A DNA stretch of 64,000 bases. Origin: Yersinia aleksiciae. GTDB lineage: Bacteria > Pseudomonadota > Gammaproteobacteria > Enterobacterales > Enterobacteriaceae. The DNA lies in NCBI RefSeq assembly GCF_001047675.1, contig NZ_CP011975.1:3450073-3514072 (forward strand), read 5' to 3'. The translations under genes and the position numbers were made by a program. Shown piece by piece: positions 30,764 to 39,994 of the stretch. The notes beneath the pieces are model-generated. The model saw only the letters and a program-made list of their open reading frames with translations. It made no database searches and was not told the DNA's origin. Position 1 is the stretch's first letter. Every line of letters starts with the position of its first letter.

Positions 30764-31566
30764 CGCTAGCTTGCCGTAAACTCGCCGCCCACCCCCAATC
30801 CGCCGCGCAGCAACACGGCGGGCCGTGGCTGGTATGGTTACATGGTCTGCTGGGGAGTGGCGAGGATTGGTTACCCGTGGCCGAACTGTGCGGTGACACC
30901 CCCTCGTTGCTGGTTGACCTGCCGGGCCACGGCAAATCTGCCACCCTGACCACCCGCGGTTTTGCGGATATTAGCCGCCAGTTAACGCAAACATTGCAGG
31001 CTAACGGCATTCGCGAATATTGGCTGGCAGGCTACTCTTTAGGCGGCAGAATTGCGATGTATCACGCCTGCTATGGTAGCCATCATGGCTTACAGGGGTT
31101 ATTGGTTGAAGGGGGAAACCTCGGATTGGAAAGCGATGAGTTGCGCCTCCAGCGCCGACAAAACGACCACCAATGGGCGCAGCGTTTTCGTCTTGAGCCT
31201 TTGCCACAAGTGCTGGCCGACTGGTATCAACAAGCCGTATTTGCTGATTTAGACGCCCAGCAGCGCGAGCAGTTGGTGCTCTTACGTGCCAACAATAGCG
31301 GCCCTGCGGTGGCTGAGATGCTCGAAGCAACCTCATTGGGGCATCAGCCATGGCTGTTGCCTGCCCTGCAGCGCCTGCGCATCCCTTACACCTATCTGTG
31401 CGGCGAGCGCGACCACAAATTCCAGCAATTGGCGGCACAGCATAAATTGCCATTACGCACACTGGCCCGCGCCGGACACAATGCTCACCGTGCTAACCCC
31501 GGTGCATTTGCCGCGCAGGTACTTTCGTTTCTATCACAGTCTTCATTTTCACCACTCTCCCGTTAA
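30760..31566 (+). CDS. menH: 2-succinyl-6-hydroxy-2,4-cyclohexadiene-1-carboxylate synthase
   Basis: MenH eliminates pyruvate from SEPHCHC to give SHCHC. It is an alpha/beta hydrolase-fold protein of 268 residues. The oxyanion-side motif [14 protein letters not shown], the nucleophile elbow [12 protein letters not shown] (serine in GYSLGG) and the C-terminal catalytic histidine in [10 protein letters not shown] are visible. The ATG at 30760 overlaps the menD stop; the longer frame from 30661 would run inside menD. It is followed by menB after 13 bases. Confidence 0.94.
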   Translation: MTLACRKLAAHPQSAAQQHGGPWLVWLHGLLGSGEDWLPVAELCGDTPSLLVDLPGHGKSATLTTRGFADISRQLTQTLQANGIREYWLAGYSLGGRIAMYHACYGSHHGLQGLLVEGGNLGLESDELRLQRRQNDHQWAQRFRLEPLPQVLADWYQQAVFADLDAQQREQLVLLRANNSGPAVAEMLEATSLGHQPWLLPALQRLRIPYTYLCGERDHKFQQLAAQHKLPLRTLARAGHNAHRANPGAFAAQVLSFLSQSSFSPLSR

Positions 31567-31579
31567 AGGAATGCTTACT

Positions 31580-32437
31580 ATGCTTTATCCGAGCGAAGAA
31601 CAACTGTACGCCGCCATCGATTGGCAAGATTGCTCCGCCGGGTTTGAAGATATTCGTTATCACAAATCCAGCGATGGGATCGCCAAGATCACCATTAACC
31701 GCCCCCATGTGCGTAACGCATTCCGCCCGCTAACGGTGAAAGAGATGATTCAGGCGCTGGCTGACGCCCGCTATGATGACAATATCGGCGTGATCATTTT
31801 GACTGGCGAAGGCGACAAAGCCTTCTGTTCCGGCGGTGATCAGAAAGTCCGGGGCGACTACGGCGGCTATCAGGATGCCACTGGCACTCATCACCTGAAC
31901 GTGCTGGATTTCCAGCGTCAGATCCGCACCTGCCCGAAACCGATAGTTGCAATGGTTGCTGGCTATTCCATTGGTGGCGGCCATGTATTGCACATGATGT
32001 GCGATCTGACGGTCGCGGCGGATAACGCCATCTTCGGCCAAACAGGGCCAAAAGTGGGCTCATTCGATGGCGGCTGGGGTGCGGCTTATATGGCGCGCAT
32101 TGTCGGCCAGAAAAAAGCGCGCGAAATCTGGTTCTTGTGCCGCCAATATGATGCTAAACAAGCCTTGGATATGGGGCTGGTCAACACCGTGGTGCCGATA
32201 GCCGATTTGGAAAAAGAGACGGTGCGCTGGTGCCGTGAAATGCTGGAAAACAGCCCGATGGCACTGCGCTGCTTGAAAGCGGCACTGAATGCGGATTGCG
32301 ATGGTCAAGCGGGCCTGCAAGAGCTGGCCGGTAACGCCACTATGCTGTTCTACATGACCGAAGAGGGTCAAGAGGGGCGCAACGCATTCAATGAGAAACG
32401 CCAGCCGGACTTCAGCAAATTCAAGCGTAATCCGTAA
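31580..32437 (+). CDS. menB: 1,4-dihydroxy-2-naphthoyl-CoA synthase
   Basis: MenB closes the naphthoquinol ring by a Dieckmann-type condensation of o-succinylbenzoyl-CoA. The 285-residue crotonase-family protein is nearly the same as E. coli MenB. Visible motifs are [52 protein letters not shown] and [21 protein letters not shown]. The start at 31580 is selected by AAAGGA at 31565-31570 and by MLYPSEE matching the family N-terminus; an ATG at 31571 overlaps the ribosome site, and the longer open frame runs back into menH. Its TAA overlaps the menC ATG by one base. Confidence 0.97.
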   Translation: MLYPSEEQLYAAIDWQDCSAGFEDIRYHKSSDGIAKITINRPHVRNAFRPLTVKEMIQALADARYDDNIGVIILTGEGDKAFCSGGDQKVRGDYGGYQDATGTHHLNVLDFQRQIRTCPKPIVAMVAGYSIGGGHVLHMMCDLTVAADNAIFGQTGPKVGSFDGGWGAAYMARIVGQKKAREIWFLCRQYDAKQALDMGLVNTVVPIADLEKETVRWCREMLENSPMALRCLKAALNADCDGQAGLQELAGNATMLFYMTEEGQEGRNAFNEKRQPDFSKFKRNP

Positions 32438-33408
32438 TGCGCGCGGCCACACTTTATCGCTACCGCATTCCGATGGACGCGGGAGTGATCCTGCGCCATC
32501 AACGGCTAAAAAATCGCGATGGCTTGCTGGTGAAGTTGCAGCAGGGCGAACAGACTGGCTGGGGGGAGATCGCCCCCTTACCGGAGTTCAGCCAGGAAAC
32601 GCTGGCTGAAGCACAAACCGCGGTGACCCGGTGGCTGCAAAGCTGGGTGACGGGTGAGGTGCCGGATGTCGATGCGCTGCCTTCCGTGGCATTCGGTCTT
32701 AGCTGCGCACTGGCGGAGCTTGATCAATGCTTGCCACTGGCGGCAGATTACCGCAAAGCCCCGCTGTGTACCGGAGATCCCGATGAGCTGTTCGCGGTGC
32801 TACAAGCGCTGCCGGGTGAGAAAGTCGCCAAGGTTAAAGTTGGGCTGTATGAAGCGGTACGCGACGGCATGATCGTCAATGTGCTGCTGGAAGCGCTGCC
32901 TGATTTGAAACTGCGGCTGGATGCCAATCGCAGTTGGACAGGTGCCAAAGCGGATGGCTTTGCCAAATATGTCAATCCCGAGCTGCGCTCGCGCATTGCG
33001 TTTCTGGAAGAGCCCTGCAAAACCCGCGCGGAATCTCGCAAATTTGCACGGGACACTGGGATCGCTATTGCCTGGGATGAGAGTGTACGCGAAGCTGATT
33101 TTCAGGTTGAAGCTGAGCCGGGTGTCGCCGCAATTGTGATCAAGCCGACGCTGGTGGGTAGCATTGCCCGCTGCCAACAGCTAGTGCAACAAGCGCATCA
33201 GGTGGGTTTGGCGGCGGTGATCAGCTCCAGCATTGAGTCGAGTCTGGGCCTGACCCAACTGGCGCGCTTGGCCCACTGGCTAACGCCCTCCACCGTACCT
33301 GGGCTGGATACACTGGACTTGATGCAGGCGCAACTGCTACGCCCATGGCCGGACAGTCACTTGCCGCTGCTGACGGTGGATCAACTGGACGTGCTATGGC
33401 ACAGCTAA
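32437..33408 (+). CDS. menC: o-Succinylbenzoate synthase
   Basis: MenC dehydrates SHCHC to o-succinylbenzoate. It is a 323-residue enolase-superfamily enzyme. The barrel shows the expected catalytic set: lysines in [10 protein letters not shown], metal ligands in LRLDANRSW (Asp), FLEEPC (Glu) and AWDESVRE (Asp), and the second lysine in IVIKPTLVG. The start overlaps the menB stop (TAATG). The 3' end overlaps menE by 13 bases, which suggests translational coupling. Confidence 0.95.
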   Translation: MRAATLYRYRIPMDAGVILRHQRLKNRDGLLVKLQQGEQTGWGEIAPLPEFSQETLAEAQTAVTRWLQSWVTGEVPDVDALPSVAFGLSCALAELDQCLPLAADYRKAPLCTGDPDELFAVLQALPGEKVAKVKVGLYEAVRDGMIVNVLLEALPDLKLRLDANRSWTGAKADGFAKYVNPELRSRIAFLEEPCKTRAESRKFARDTGIAIAWDESVREADFQVEAEPGVAAIVIKPTLVGSIARCQQLVQQAHQVGLAAVISSSIESSLGLTQLARLAHWLTPSTVPGLDTLDLMQAQLLRPWPDSHLPLLTVDQLDVLWHS

Positions 33409-34808
33409 CTGATTGGCCTAGGCAATCTGTCTCTCCATGGAAACAGTGGGCCAATCTACGACCCCAAGCGATAGCGATACGCGCGGGGTCGCAACGGATC
33501 AGTTGGCAACAACTGGCCGCTGATATCGACTCTCTGGCATCCGGCTTCCAGCAGCAGGGTGTGACTCCCGGCTGTGGCGTGGTGCTGCGGGGTAAAAACA
33601 GTTATTCGCTGTTGCTGGCATATCTGGCGGCATTGCAGTGCGCCGCCCGTGTTCTGCCGCTAAATCCGCAATTGCCCGATGTGCTATTGGCACAGCTTCT
33701 CCCACAGCTGAATATCGATTTTATGCTGAATCTGGCGGCACCTCTGCCCGCGCACTTCGCGTTTACCTCGCTGACATTGAGCACCGATAGCCCGGTGGTG
33801 CTGAGCACGGATAACCTCACGGCAGCATGGGATAACCAACGGTTGGCGACCATGACACTCACCTCCGGCTCATCTGGCCTCCCTAAAGCGGCAGTGCATA
33901 CCGTGGCGGCCCATTTAGCCAGTGCCGATGGCGTGTTACAGCTGATGAATTTCACGGCGACAGATAGCTGGCTGTTATCGTTACCGCTATTTCATGTTTC
34001 AGGGCAGGGTATTGTCTGGCGTTGGTTAAGTGCCGGTGCGACCTTGGCGGTGCAGGAGGGCACGCCGCTCGCGGAAGCATTGAGTGGATGTAGCCACGCC
34101 TCGCTGGTTCCCACGCAGCTATGGCGATTATTGGCGAGTCAGGGTGCGGCGTTAACCCTGAAAGAGGTATTGCTGGGCGGGGCGATGATCCCAACCGAAT
34201 TGACGGAACAGGCCGAGGCCCGCGGCATCCGTTGCTGGTGCGGTTATGGCTTGACTGAAGCGGCCTCCACGGTGTGCGCCAAACGCGCCGACGACCTACC
34301 CGGTGTGGGGGTGGCACTCGCGCGCCGTGAGGTCAAACTGGTGGGAAATGAAGTGTGGGTGAAAGCCGATTGCCTCGCCGCCGGTTACTGGCAGCAGGGG
34401 CAGTTACGACCAATATCCGACGCTGATGGCTGGTTTCATACCCGTGACCGTGGTGAATGGCAGCAAGGTGAGCTACGTATTCTTGGGCGGCTAGATAACC
34501 TGTTTTTCAGTGGTGGTGAGGGGATTCAGCCGGAAGATATCGAGCGGGTTTTGTTGCAATATCCGGGCGTGCAGCAAGCATTTGTTGTCCCTGTCACTGA
34601 CCGTGAATTTGGTCACCGACCCGTCGCGGTGATTGATGCTGACGAGGTTGTGGATGATCTGGCATTGGCGGATTGGTTAGCGCCGCAACTGGCAGTGTTT
34701 CAGCGCCCAGTGGCGTTTTATCGTCTGCCGGAGGCGCTAAAGGGGGGAGGGATTAAGGTATCAAGGCGGCTAGTTATTGATTTTGTGGTTGGATCAAGTT
34801 TCGGTTGA
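33396..34808 (+). CDS. menE: o-Succinylbenzoate--CoA ligase
   Basis: MenE activates o-succinylbenzoate with ATP and CoA. The 470-residue protein is an AMP-forming acyl-CoA synthetase. The P-loop-like motif [15 protein letters not shown] lies near residue 155, [10 protein letters not shown] near 284, the adenylate-binding [12 protein letters not shown] near 346 and [20 protein letters not shown] near 370, with the C-terminal catalytic lysine in [11 protein letters not shown]. The start MAQLTDWP at 33396 is internal to the menC 3' end. The stop codon lies inside the first unit of a 53-bp tandem repeat, so the last six or so residues (GSSFG) are repeat-encoded and may not be native. Confidence 0.93.
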   Translation: MAQLTDWPRQSVSPWKQWANLRPQAIAIRAGSQRISWQQLAADIDSLASGFQQQGVTPGCGVVLRGKNSYSLLLAYLAALQCAARVLPLNPQLPDVLLAQLLPQLNIDFMLNLAAPLPAHFAFTSLTLSTDSPVVLSTDNLTAAWDNQRLATMTLTSGSSGLPKAAVHTVAAHLASADGVLQLMNFTATDSWLLSLPLFHVSGQGIVWRWLSAGATLAVQEGTPLAEALSGCSHASLVPTQLWRLLASQGAALTLKEVLLGGAMIPTELTEQAEARGIRCWCGYGLTEAASTVCAKRADDLPGVGVALARREVKLVGNEVWVKADCLAAGYWQQGQLRPISDADGWFHTRDRGEWQQGELRILGRLDNLFFSGGEGIQPEDIERVLLQYPGVQQAFVVPVTDREFGHRPVAVIDADEVVDDLALADWLAPQLAVFQRPVAFYRLPEALKGGGIKVSRRLVIDFVVGSSFG

Positions 34809-34968
34809 GATGATGCGTAATGACTGAGAGCTTAAAGCAGGGTGGATCAGGTTTCGGTTGAGATGATGCGTAATGACTAAGAGCTTAAAGCAGGGTGGAT
34901 TAGGTTTCGGTTGAGATGATGCGTAATGACTAAGAGCTTAAAGCAGGGTGGATTAGGTTTCGGTTGAT
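34791..34968 (+). repeat. 53-bp tandem repeat, three full copies plus a partial
   Basis: Units begin at 34791, 34844 and 34897 with GGATCA/TAGGTTTCGGTTGAG and end in AAAGCAGGGT; a partial fourth copy starts at 34950. The units differ at only a few positions. The first unit includes the menE stop codon. Each unit contains CGGTTGA, the core of the inverted repeat family in this region. Confidence 0.9.
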
Positions 34969-35714
34969 ATTCGTTCAGTGATTACCTTACCTTCACGGCC
35001 TCAACCGAGCAGGAGGGCAGGCCGGCCCTCCTGCACCTGCGGCTTGCGCGAAATATTACTGCTGTCGCAGTGCCCTCCGGCAGCTTGCCGGCTGTTCGAA
35101 CCGGGGCTGACTCGCTCCCAGCTCGACAGCCCCTTTCGCCGCGTCCATGCGGCTCATTCGGCCTGCAATCTTTGTCGGTAATATTCCTGATTGCGCTCAA
35201 AGTCAAAAGCACATTTGAGCTGCCGAGTGAAGAGTGGAGGTAGGACGCGAGGCATGGATGCCGAGCGAGGGCCGCTTGAACAGGAGTGAATCGGCCCGGT
35301 CCGTCAGCCGGAACGATGATTGAGGGCACCCACGAAGTGGGCAAGCGATACGTGCGAAGCGCGGGATTCCACAAGGGGGCCGCTGCCCCCTTTGGCGGTT
35401 GGGGCATCGGAGGTAAGGTACGCACTGAAGCTTTAACAACCGAACCAGAGCACGAGACCGAATATCAACCGAACCGGATGATTGGGTCGAATATCAACCG
35501 AACCGGATGATTGAGTCGAATATCAACCGAACCGGATGATTGGGTCGAATATCAACCGAACCGGATGATTGAGTCGAATATCAACCGAACCGGATGATTG
35601 GGTCGAATATCAACCGAACCAGAGCACGAGATCGAATATCAACCGAACCGGATGATTGGGTCGAATATCAACCGAACCGGATGATTGAGTCGAATATCAA
35701 CCGAACCCTGATCC
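34961..35714. repeat. Large noncoding repeat element with inverted 13-mer ends
   Basis: CGGTTGATATTCG at 34961-34973 is the exact inverse of CGAATATCAACCG in the array at the right side. The core (about 34978-35430) is GC-rich and carries strong hairpins: a 10-bp stem at 35009-35018/35025-35034, CCGGCA-GCT-TGCCGG near 35086-35100, and AAGGGGGC-CGCT-GCCCCCTT at 35373-35392. Reading frames in it are short or overlap on both strands with no family resemblance and no ribosome sites, so I regard it as noncoding. It may be a non-autonomous mobile element or a structured RNA or terminator element typical of Yersinia. Confidence 0.65.
35431..35714 (+). repeat. 29-bp tandem repeat array, about ten copies
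   Basis: The unit starts with GAATATCAACCGAACCGGAT and ends with GATTGGGTC or GATTGAGTC. Full units begin at 35460, 35489, 35518, 35547, 35576, 35605, 35634 and 35663, with a diverged copy at 35431 and a partial one at 35692. Units 1, 3, 5 and 7 end in GGGTC and units 2, 4 and 8 in GAGTC, so a 58-bp pair was amplified. Unit 6 and the 35431 copy share the variant AGAGCACGAGA. There are no unique spacers, so it is not CRISPR. Confidence 0.92.
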
Positions 35715-35717
35715 AAT

Positions 35718-35742
35718 AAAAAAACCCCTCATTCGAGGGGCA
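35718..35742 (-). terminator. katA terminator
   Basis: On the minus strand, CCCCTC-GAAT-GAGGGG is followed by seven T bases, 15-20 bases after the katA stop. It is a classic intrinsic terminator that separates katA from the repeat array. Confidence 0.88.
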
Positions 35743-35756
35743 AATAAGCCAAAACC

Positions 35757-37196
35757 TTAATTTAATCCCAGCGCCTTCCTCACCCCATCACCATAATCCG
35801 GATGAACCTGACTAAACAACGCAACTTGACGGCGTTGAATCTCCTCTGGAACCTGTGACAACTCACCGGCAATACGGGCGAACATCCGCTGATGCTCTTC
35901 TGCACTCAGCAGATTAAACAGCGCCCGTGGCTGTGAGAAGTAATCGGTATCTTCGCGGTGATTCCAGTGATCAGCAGCACCTTCCAATGTTAATGGTGGT
36001 TCGCTGAAATCAGGTTGCTCCTGGAACAAACCAAAACTGTTTGGCTCGTAAGTCGCGCCATTACCACTGTTACCATCCACACGCATCGCGCCATCACGAT
36101 GATAATTATGGAACGGACATTTGGCACTGTTCACCGGGATCTGATGATGGTTCACACCTAAACGATAGCGCGCGGCATCACCGTAAGAGAACAGGCGGCC
36201 CTGCAACATGCGGTCAGGGGAGAAACTCACTCCTGGCACCACGTTGGCTGGGTTGAATGAGGATTGCTCAACTTCGGCAAAGTAGTTTTCTGGATTGCGG
36301 TTTAGCTCAAAGAAACCGACGTCAATCAGTGGGTAATCACCGTGCGGCCACACTTTGGTCAGATCGAATGGGTTATACGGGGTTTGGGATGCTTCGTGCT
36401 CTGGCATCACCTGAATTTGTAGATTCCAACGCGGGAAATCACCGCGCTCAATGGCTTCGTACAGATCACGCTGAGAACTTTCTCGGTCAGCCCCGACCAG
36501 TTTTTCAGCTTCATCATCCATTAGATTTTCAATGCCTTGCTGGCAGCGGAAATGGAATTTAACCCAAAAACGCTCATTGTTGGCATTGATAAAGCTGAAG
36601 GTATGGCTGCCGAAACCGTGCATGTGACGATAAGATTTTGGCAGGCCACGGTCACTGAAATCGATGGTGAGCTGATGCAACGATTCGGGCAGTTGGGAGA
36701 AGAAATCCCACTTATAGGTAGGGTTACGCAGGTTGGTGCGTGGATCGCGTTTCACTACGTGGTTCAGGTCAGGGAATTTCAGCGGGTCACGTAAATAGAA
36801 CACGGGGGTGTCATTACCGACCAAATCCCAGTTACCCTCCTCGGTGTAATATTTCATGGCGAAGCCACGAATATCACGTTCCGCATCGGCAGCACCACGC
36901 TCACCGGCCACTGTTGAGAAGCGGACAAACATTTCAGTCTGTTTGCCCACTTCGGAGAAAATTTTTGCACGGGTATATTGGGTGATGTCATGGGTGACGG
37001 TAAAAGTACCGTAGGCACCGGAGCCTTTAGCATGCATGCGGCGCTCAGGGATCACTTCGCGATCAAAATGGGCCAGTTTTTCCAGGAACCATACATCTTG
37101 CAGCAGCATGGGGCCGCGGCGGCCAGCAGTGACGACATTATTATTATCAACAACGGGTGCGCCCGCTGCGGTAGTTAACCCTTTCTTTTTGCTCAT
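35757..37196 (-). CDS. katA: Catalase (monofunctional heme catalase, small subunit)
   Basis: KatA breaks hydrogen peroxide into water and oxygen. The 479-residue length fits the clade-3 small-subunit heme catalases. Visible motifs are the distal histidine region [17 protein letters not shown], the NADPH/heme-side [17 protein letters not shown], the distal asparagine in [17 protein letters not shown], and the proximal heme-tyrosine motif [14 protein letters not shown]. The start at 37196 is chosen because GGAG lies six bases upstream; ATGs at 37199 and 37208 overlap or precede it. It is a single-gene unit with its own terminator, transcribed toward menE. An OxyR site could lie upstream but I cannot identify one with confidence. 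Confidence 0.93.
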   Translation of the reverse strand: MSKKKGLTTAAGAPVVDNNNVVTAGRRGPMLLQDVWFLEKLAHFDREVIPERRMHAKGSGAYGTFTVTHDITQYTRAKIFSEVGKQTEMFVRFSTVAGERGAADAERDIRGFAMKYYTEEGNWDLVGNDTPVFYLRDPLKFPDLNHVVKRDPRTNLRNPTYKWDFFSQLPESLHQLTIDFSDRGLPKSYRHMHGFGSHTFSFINANNERFWVKFHFRCQQGIENLMDDEAEKLVGADRESSQRDLYEAIERGDFPRWNLQIQVMPEHEASQTPYNPFDLTKVWPHGDYPLIDVGFFELNRNPENYFAEVEQSSFNPANVVPGVSFSPDRMLQGRLFSYGDAARYRLGVNHHQIPVNSAKCPFHNYHRDGAMRVDGNSGNGATYEPNSFGLFQEQPDFSEPPLTLEGAADHWNHREDTDYFSQPRALFNLLSAEEHQRMFARIAGELSQVPEEIQRRQVALFSQVHPDYGDGVRKALGLN

Positions 37197-37553
37197 CATT
37201 CTCTCCATTAATGCTATTGAATTGACTGACTTTTCGGGTGCTTAAAAGCATGACATTTCGCCAAAAGCCTGATTGACAAGATAATAATTTAAACAACAAC
37301 AGCGGCTTATTCTTTGATCTCCACACTAGTTGTAGCCTTATTGACTGCATTCAGCAAATAGGTACGCCTTATCATTACCATTGCTAACATAAAGGGCTTC
37401 AATTGAATGGATATTTACAATCATTTGAAATGCTGTGTTATTTAATCGTTTTTTACGTGTATTTATGGTGTTTTTTTCGGTTAAACTCGACGCAGGGAAA
37501 CCTGTTTGCCGCAATCTGCTCACGGGTGACATCACGAATAATGAGAGAAAAAT
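37197..37553. other. Divergent katA/yfaZ intergenic region
   Basis: A 357-base AT-rich noncoding stretch that must contain the katA promoter on the minus strand and the yfaZ promoter on the plus strand. A weak open frame on the minus strand (37338-37565) overlaps the yfaZ start and has no family features. I see no clear operator. Confidence 0.5.
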
Positions 37554-38096
37554 ATGAATAAGCATTTGATCGCGTGTGCAGCTAGCTTGCTGTTTGTGGC
37601 GGGTTCCGCCAGTGCTGTGAGTTTTAACGCCGAAACAGGGCGTGATTACACCAACTTAGGTTTTGGTATGGGGACCAATACTGGCGGATTGGCGATCAGT
37701 GGTAACTGGGCGCGCAGTGATCATGACGGTGACATCTATGGATTGGGGCTGGGCTTCAATCTCCCTATTGGCCCAATGATGGCGACCGTCGGTGGCAAAG
37801 GCATCTATATGTCACCGGAAGATGGCAGCAATGGCGGTGCCATCGCGATTGGTGGCGGGCTAACTTACCCAATCAACAAATCATTCACCCTGTACGGTGA
37901 GGGCTATTTCGCCCCTGAAGAGCTGACCAGCGGCATGAAATCCTATAGCGAAGCCAACGGCGGCTTGCGTTGGAATGTATTCCGTCCACTGACCGTAGAT
38001 GTCGGCTATCGCTACATCAATATGGAAGGTAAAGAAGGGAAGCGGGATAATCGTGTAGCGGATGGGGTGTATATCGGCGCTGGTCTTAACTTTTAA
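37554..38096 (+). CDS. yfaZ: YfaZ family outer membrane protein
   Basis: This is a 180-residue exported protein with a signal peptide of about 21 residues (MNKHLIACAASLLFVAGSAS then A). The mature part alternates short hydrophobic and polar strands, as in a small eight-strand outer-membrane beta barrel, and ends with an aromatic residue (AGLNF), the usual outer-membrane assembly signal. The segment LAISGNWARSDHDGDIYGLG then GLGFNLPIGPMMATVGGKG closely resembles E. coli YfaZ. GAGAGAAAAAT precedes the ATG. Its function is not established. Three copies of a ~124-bp repeat follow it. Confidence 0.88.
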   Translation: MNKHLIACAASLLFVAGSASAVSFNAETGRDYTNLGFGMGTNTGGLAISGNWARSDHDGDIYGLGLGFNLPIGPMMATVGGKGIYMSPEDGSNGGAIAIGGGLTYPINKSFTLYGEGYFAPEELTSGMKSYSEANGGLRWNVFRPLTVDVGYRYINMEGKEGKRDNRVADGVYIGAGLNF

Positions 38097-38100
38097 TTAT

Positions 38101-38458
38101 CCTGCGTCCTTGGCGCCGCAGGGGTGTTAGCTACGCTCACTTACCCGAATCACTGACTTGGGTCAGCTCATCGGGATGCGTTCGCTTGCTGCCTACCTGC
38201 GACCCCAATGACTTTGGCTAATATCCTGCGACCTGGCGCCGCAGGGGTGTTAGCTACGCTCACTTAGCCGAATCACTGACTTAGGTCAGCTCATCGGGAT
38301 GCGTTCGCTTGCTGCCTACCTGCGACCCCAATGACTTTGGCTAATATCCTGCGACCTGGCGCCGCAGGGGTGTTAGCTACGCTCACTTAGCCGAATCACT
38401 GACTTGGGTCAGCTCATCGGGATGCGTTCGCTTGCTGCCTACCTGCGAGCTTGGCTAA
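38101..38458. repeat. Three direct copies of a ~124-bp intergenic repeat
   Basis: Units start with CCTGCG at 38101, 38225 and 38348, with a period of 123-124 bases; the third is shortened near 38450 (GCGAGCTTGGC instead of GCGACCCCAATGAC). Each unit contains an imperfect palindrome around ATCACTGACTTGGGTCAGCT. Copies differ at a few bases. A related partial copy occurs after rcsC near 61880. No gene is supported across 38097-38532. Confidence 0.9.
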
Positions 38459-38480
38459 TATATTGGTCATTTTTGATTAA

Positions 38481-38520
38481 ATAAAAGGGCGCATTCCTGA
38501 CTGGATATGCACCCTTTTAT
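38481..38520 (-). terminator. tyrP terminator
   Basis: ATAAAAGGGCGCAT (38481-38494) and ATGCACCCTTTTAT (38507-38520) form a 14-bp stem with one mismatch. On the minus strand it lies just after the tyrP stop and is flanked by T-rich sequence; it could work in both directions. Confidence 0.8.
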
Positions 38521-38532
38521 TTGCGGCCTGAA

Positions 38533-39741
38533 TTATCCGACGGCCGGTAATGCGCCGGTGACAATCCCTACCTGAATACCAATCACCACGACGCCGCAGG
38601 CAAACACCGCGGCCAGTGCGGGTTTTCCGCCCCAGACCCGATAACTTCCCTGATGGATATTACGTGCCTTCCACGCCAGCATTGCCGGCAGAATTAAAGC
38701 TAATACCGACAACGCAACAGCGGCAAAACCCAGCGCCATAATAAAACCGCGTGGGTAAAACAGCGCGAACAGTAGAGGAGGGGTAAACGTAATTGCGCCC
38801 GTTTGCAGGCGACCGCGCACAGAATTACGGCGCTTAAACAGATCGGCCAGATAATCAAACAGCCCCAATGCTACCCCGAGGAAGGAGGTCGCCAGCGCTA
38901 AATCGGCAAACAGGTGAACCGCCAGCTCAACGTGTGGCGAGGCGACCACATCGCGCACTGCCTGTAATAAGCCATTCAGCCCAGCTTGCTGCGCCAGAAT
39001 GCCGACAAAGGTCTGGGAAGAGATGGCCCCGAGAGTGGTTAACTGCCAAAAAATATAAGCGATTAGCGGAATGGCGCTGCCGATAATAAACACCCAACGC
39101 AGCTTACGAATATTGCCACCCATATAATTGACGATGCTCGGCACACTGCCGTGGAAGCCAAATGAGGTAAAAATCACCGGAATCGCAGAGAGCGCCAGCC
39201 CCTGCTCCAACGGCAACGTCAGTAAGTTAGTTTTTTCGATATGCGGCATCATCAGTGCCAGCATCACAATCAAAAAGATAATTTTGGCGCTAAATAAAAT
39301 GCGGTTGAATAGGTCGACTGAATGGGTGCCGATACAAACGACGCCACCGGCAACTAACGTGAACAGCAATACGCCCAGTGAGGTTGGAAACGACTGCTGG
39401 GTCCATTGACTGATACTGGTGGCTAGCAACTCACCGGCACCGCTGATATAAGCCGCCGTCAGCGCATACATCAAAAACATCATGCTGAAACCGGTAAGCC
39501 ACTGCCCCCGATTGCCAAGATAGCGCTTCGCTAAGGTTCCCAGTCCGGTATCTGCTGCTTCATGCTGATAAACTTCTACTAACAGCAAGGCGGTGTAACA
39601 CATTAATACCCAAAGAGAAATTAGCAAGGCAAGGGTGACGCCAAAACCGACCCCGGCAGCCGCCAGTGGCATTGCCAACATGCCTGCACCAATAGTGGTC
39701 CCTGCAACGATAAATATACTGCCCAGAGTGCGATTCTTCAC
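38533..39741 (-). CDS. tyrP: Tyrosine-specific transport protein TyrP
   Basis: TyrP takes up tyrosine across the inner membrane with protons; it belongs to the hydroxy/aromatic amino acid permease family. The 402-residue protein has about 11 hydrophobic segments and is close to E. coli TyrP: the N-terminal [20 protein letters not shown], then [20 protein letters not shown] and [24 protein letters not shown] at 39741 is chosen because the following KNRTLG matches the E. coli start and GAGGA lies just upstream. The longer frame from 39816 crosses the likely promoter. Two TyrR-like boxes lie upstream. Confidence 0.92.
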   Translation of the reverse strand: MKNRTLGSIFIVAGTTIGAGMLAMPLAAAGVGFGVTLALLISLWVLMCYTALLLVEVYQHEAADTGLGTLAKRYLGNRGQWLTGFSMMFLMYALTAAYISGAGELLATSISQWTQQSFPTSLGVLLFTLVAGGVVCIGTHSVDLFNRILFSAKIIFLIVMLALMMPHIEKTNLLTLPLEQGLALSAIPVIFTSFGFHGSVPSIVNYMGGNIRKLRWVFIIGSAIPLIAYIFWQLTTLGAISSQTFVGILAQQAGLNGLLQAVRDVVASPHVELAVHLFADLALATSFLGVALGLFDYLADLFKRRNSVRGRLQTGAITFTPPLLFALFYPRGFIMALGFAAVALSVLALILPAMLAWKARNIHQGSYRVWGGKPALAAVFACGVVVIGIQVGIVTGALPAVG

Positions 39742-39810
39742 GCTTTCCTCTACTACATGACAATTTATTGGAATTATTGAGTGCAGCAGGGTAGTGGATT
39801 GGCCTGTTTG

Positions 39811-39851
39811 TGTCAAATCGTCGTTACGATCGGTGTAAATATATCGTTACG
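39811..39851. promoter_or_regulatory. Two TyrR-box-like sites upstream of tyrP
   Basis: TGTCAA-N6-GTTACG (39811-39828) and TGTAAA-N6-GTTACG (39834-39851) both approximate the TyrR box TGTAAAN6TTTACA. They are spaced 23 bases apart, and E. coli tyrP is also controlled by paired TyrR boxes. The second has the stronger left half. Confidence 0.5.
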
Positions 39852-39994
39852 ATGTGCGGGGCGGGAAAGTTTGTCAACGGTTTGATTTTATAGTGGTTAC
39901 TTATTCTCCCTACGGGAAATGATTGTGTTTAAGTGACGGGATTCATAAAGTAACTAATATGGGTACCAACGCATGGGCACCAACGGAGAATAAA

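Noticed and set aside
34982..35425. Open frames on both strands inside the repeat core
   Set aside because: They overlap each other, lack ribosome sites and family resemblance, and lie in hairpin-rich repeat DNA.
35431..35714. Regular 29-bp repeats that could be taken for a CRISPR array
   Set aside because: Units are directly adjacent with no unique spacers and no cas genes are near; it is a plain tandem repeat.
37338..37565. 75-codon minus-strand frame in the katA/yfaZ gap
   Set aside because: It overlaps the yfaZ start and likely promoters, and shows no family or signal features beyond chance hydrophobicity.
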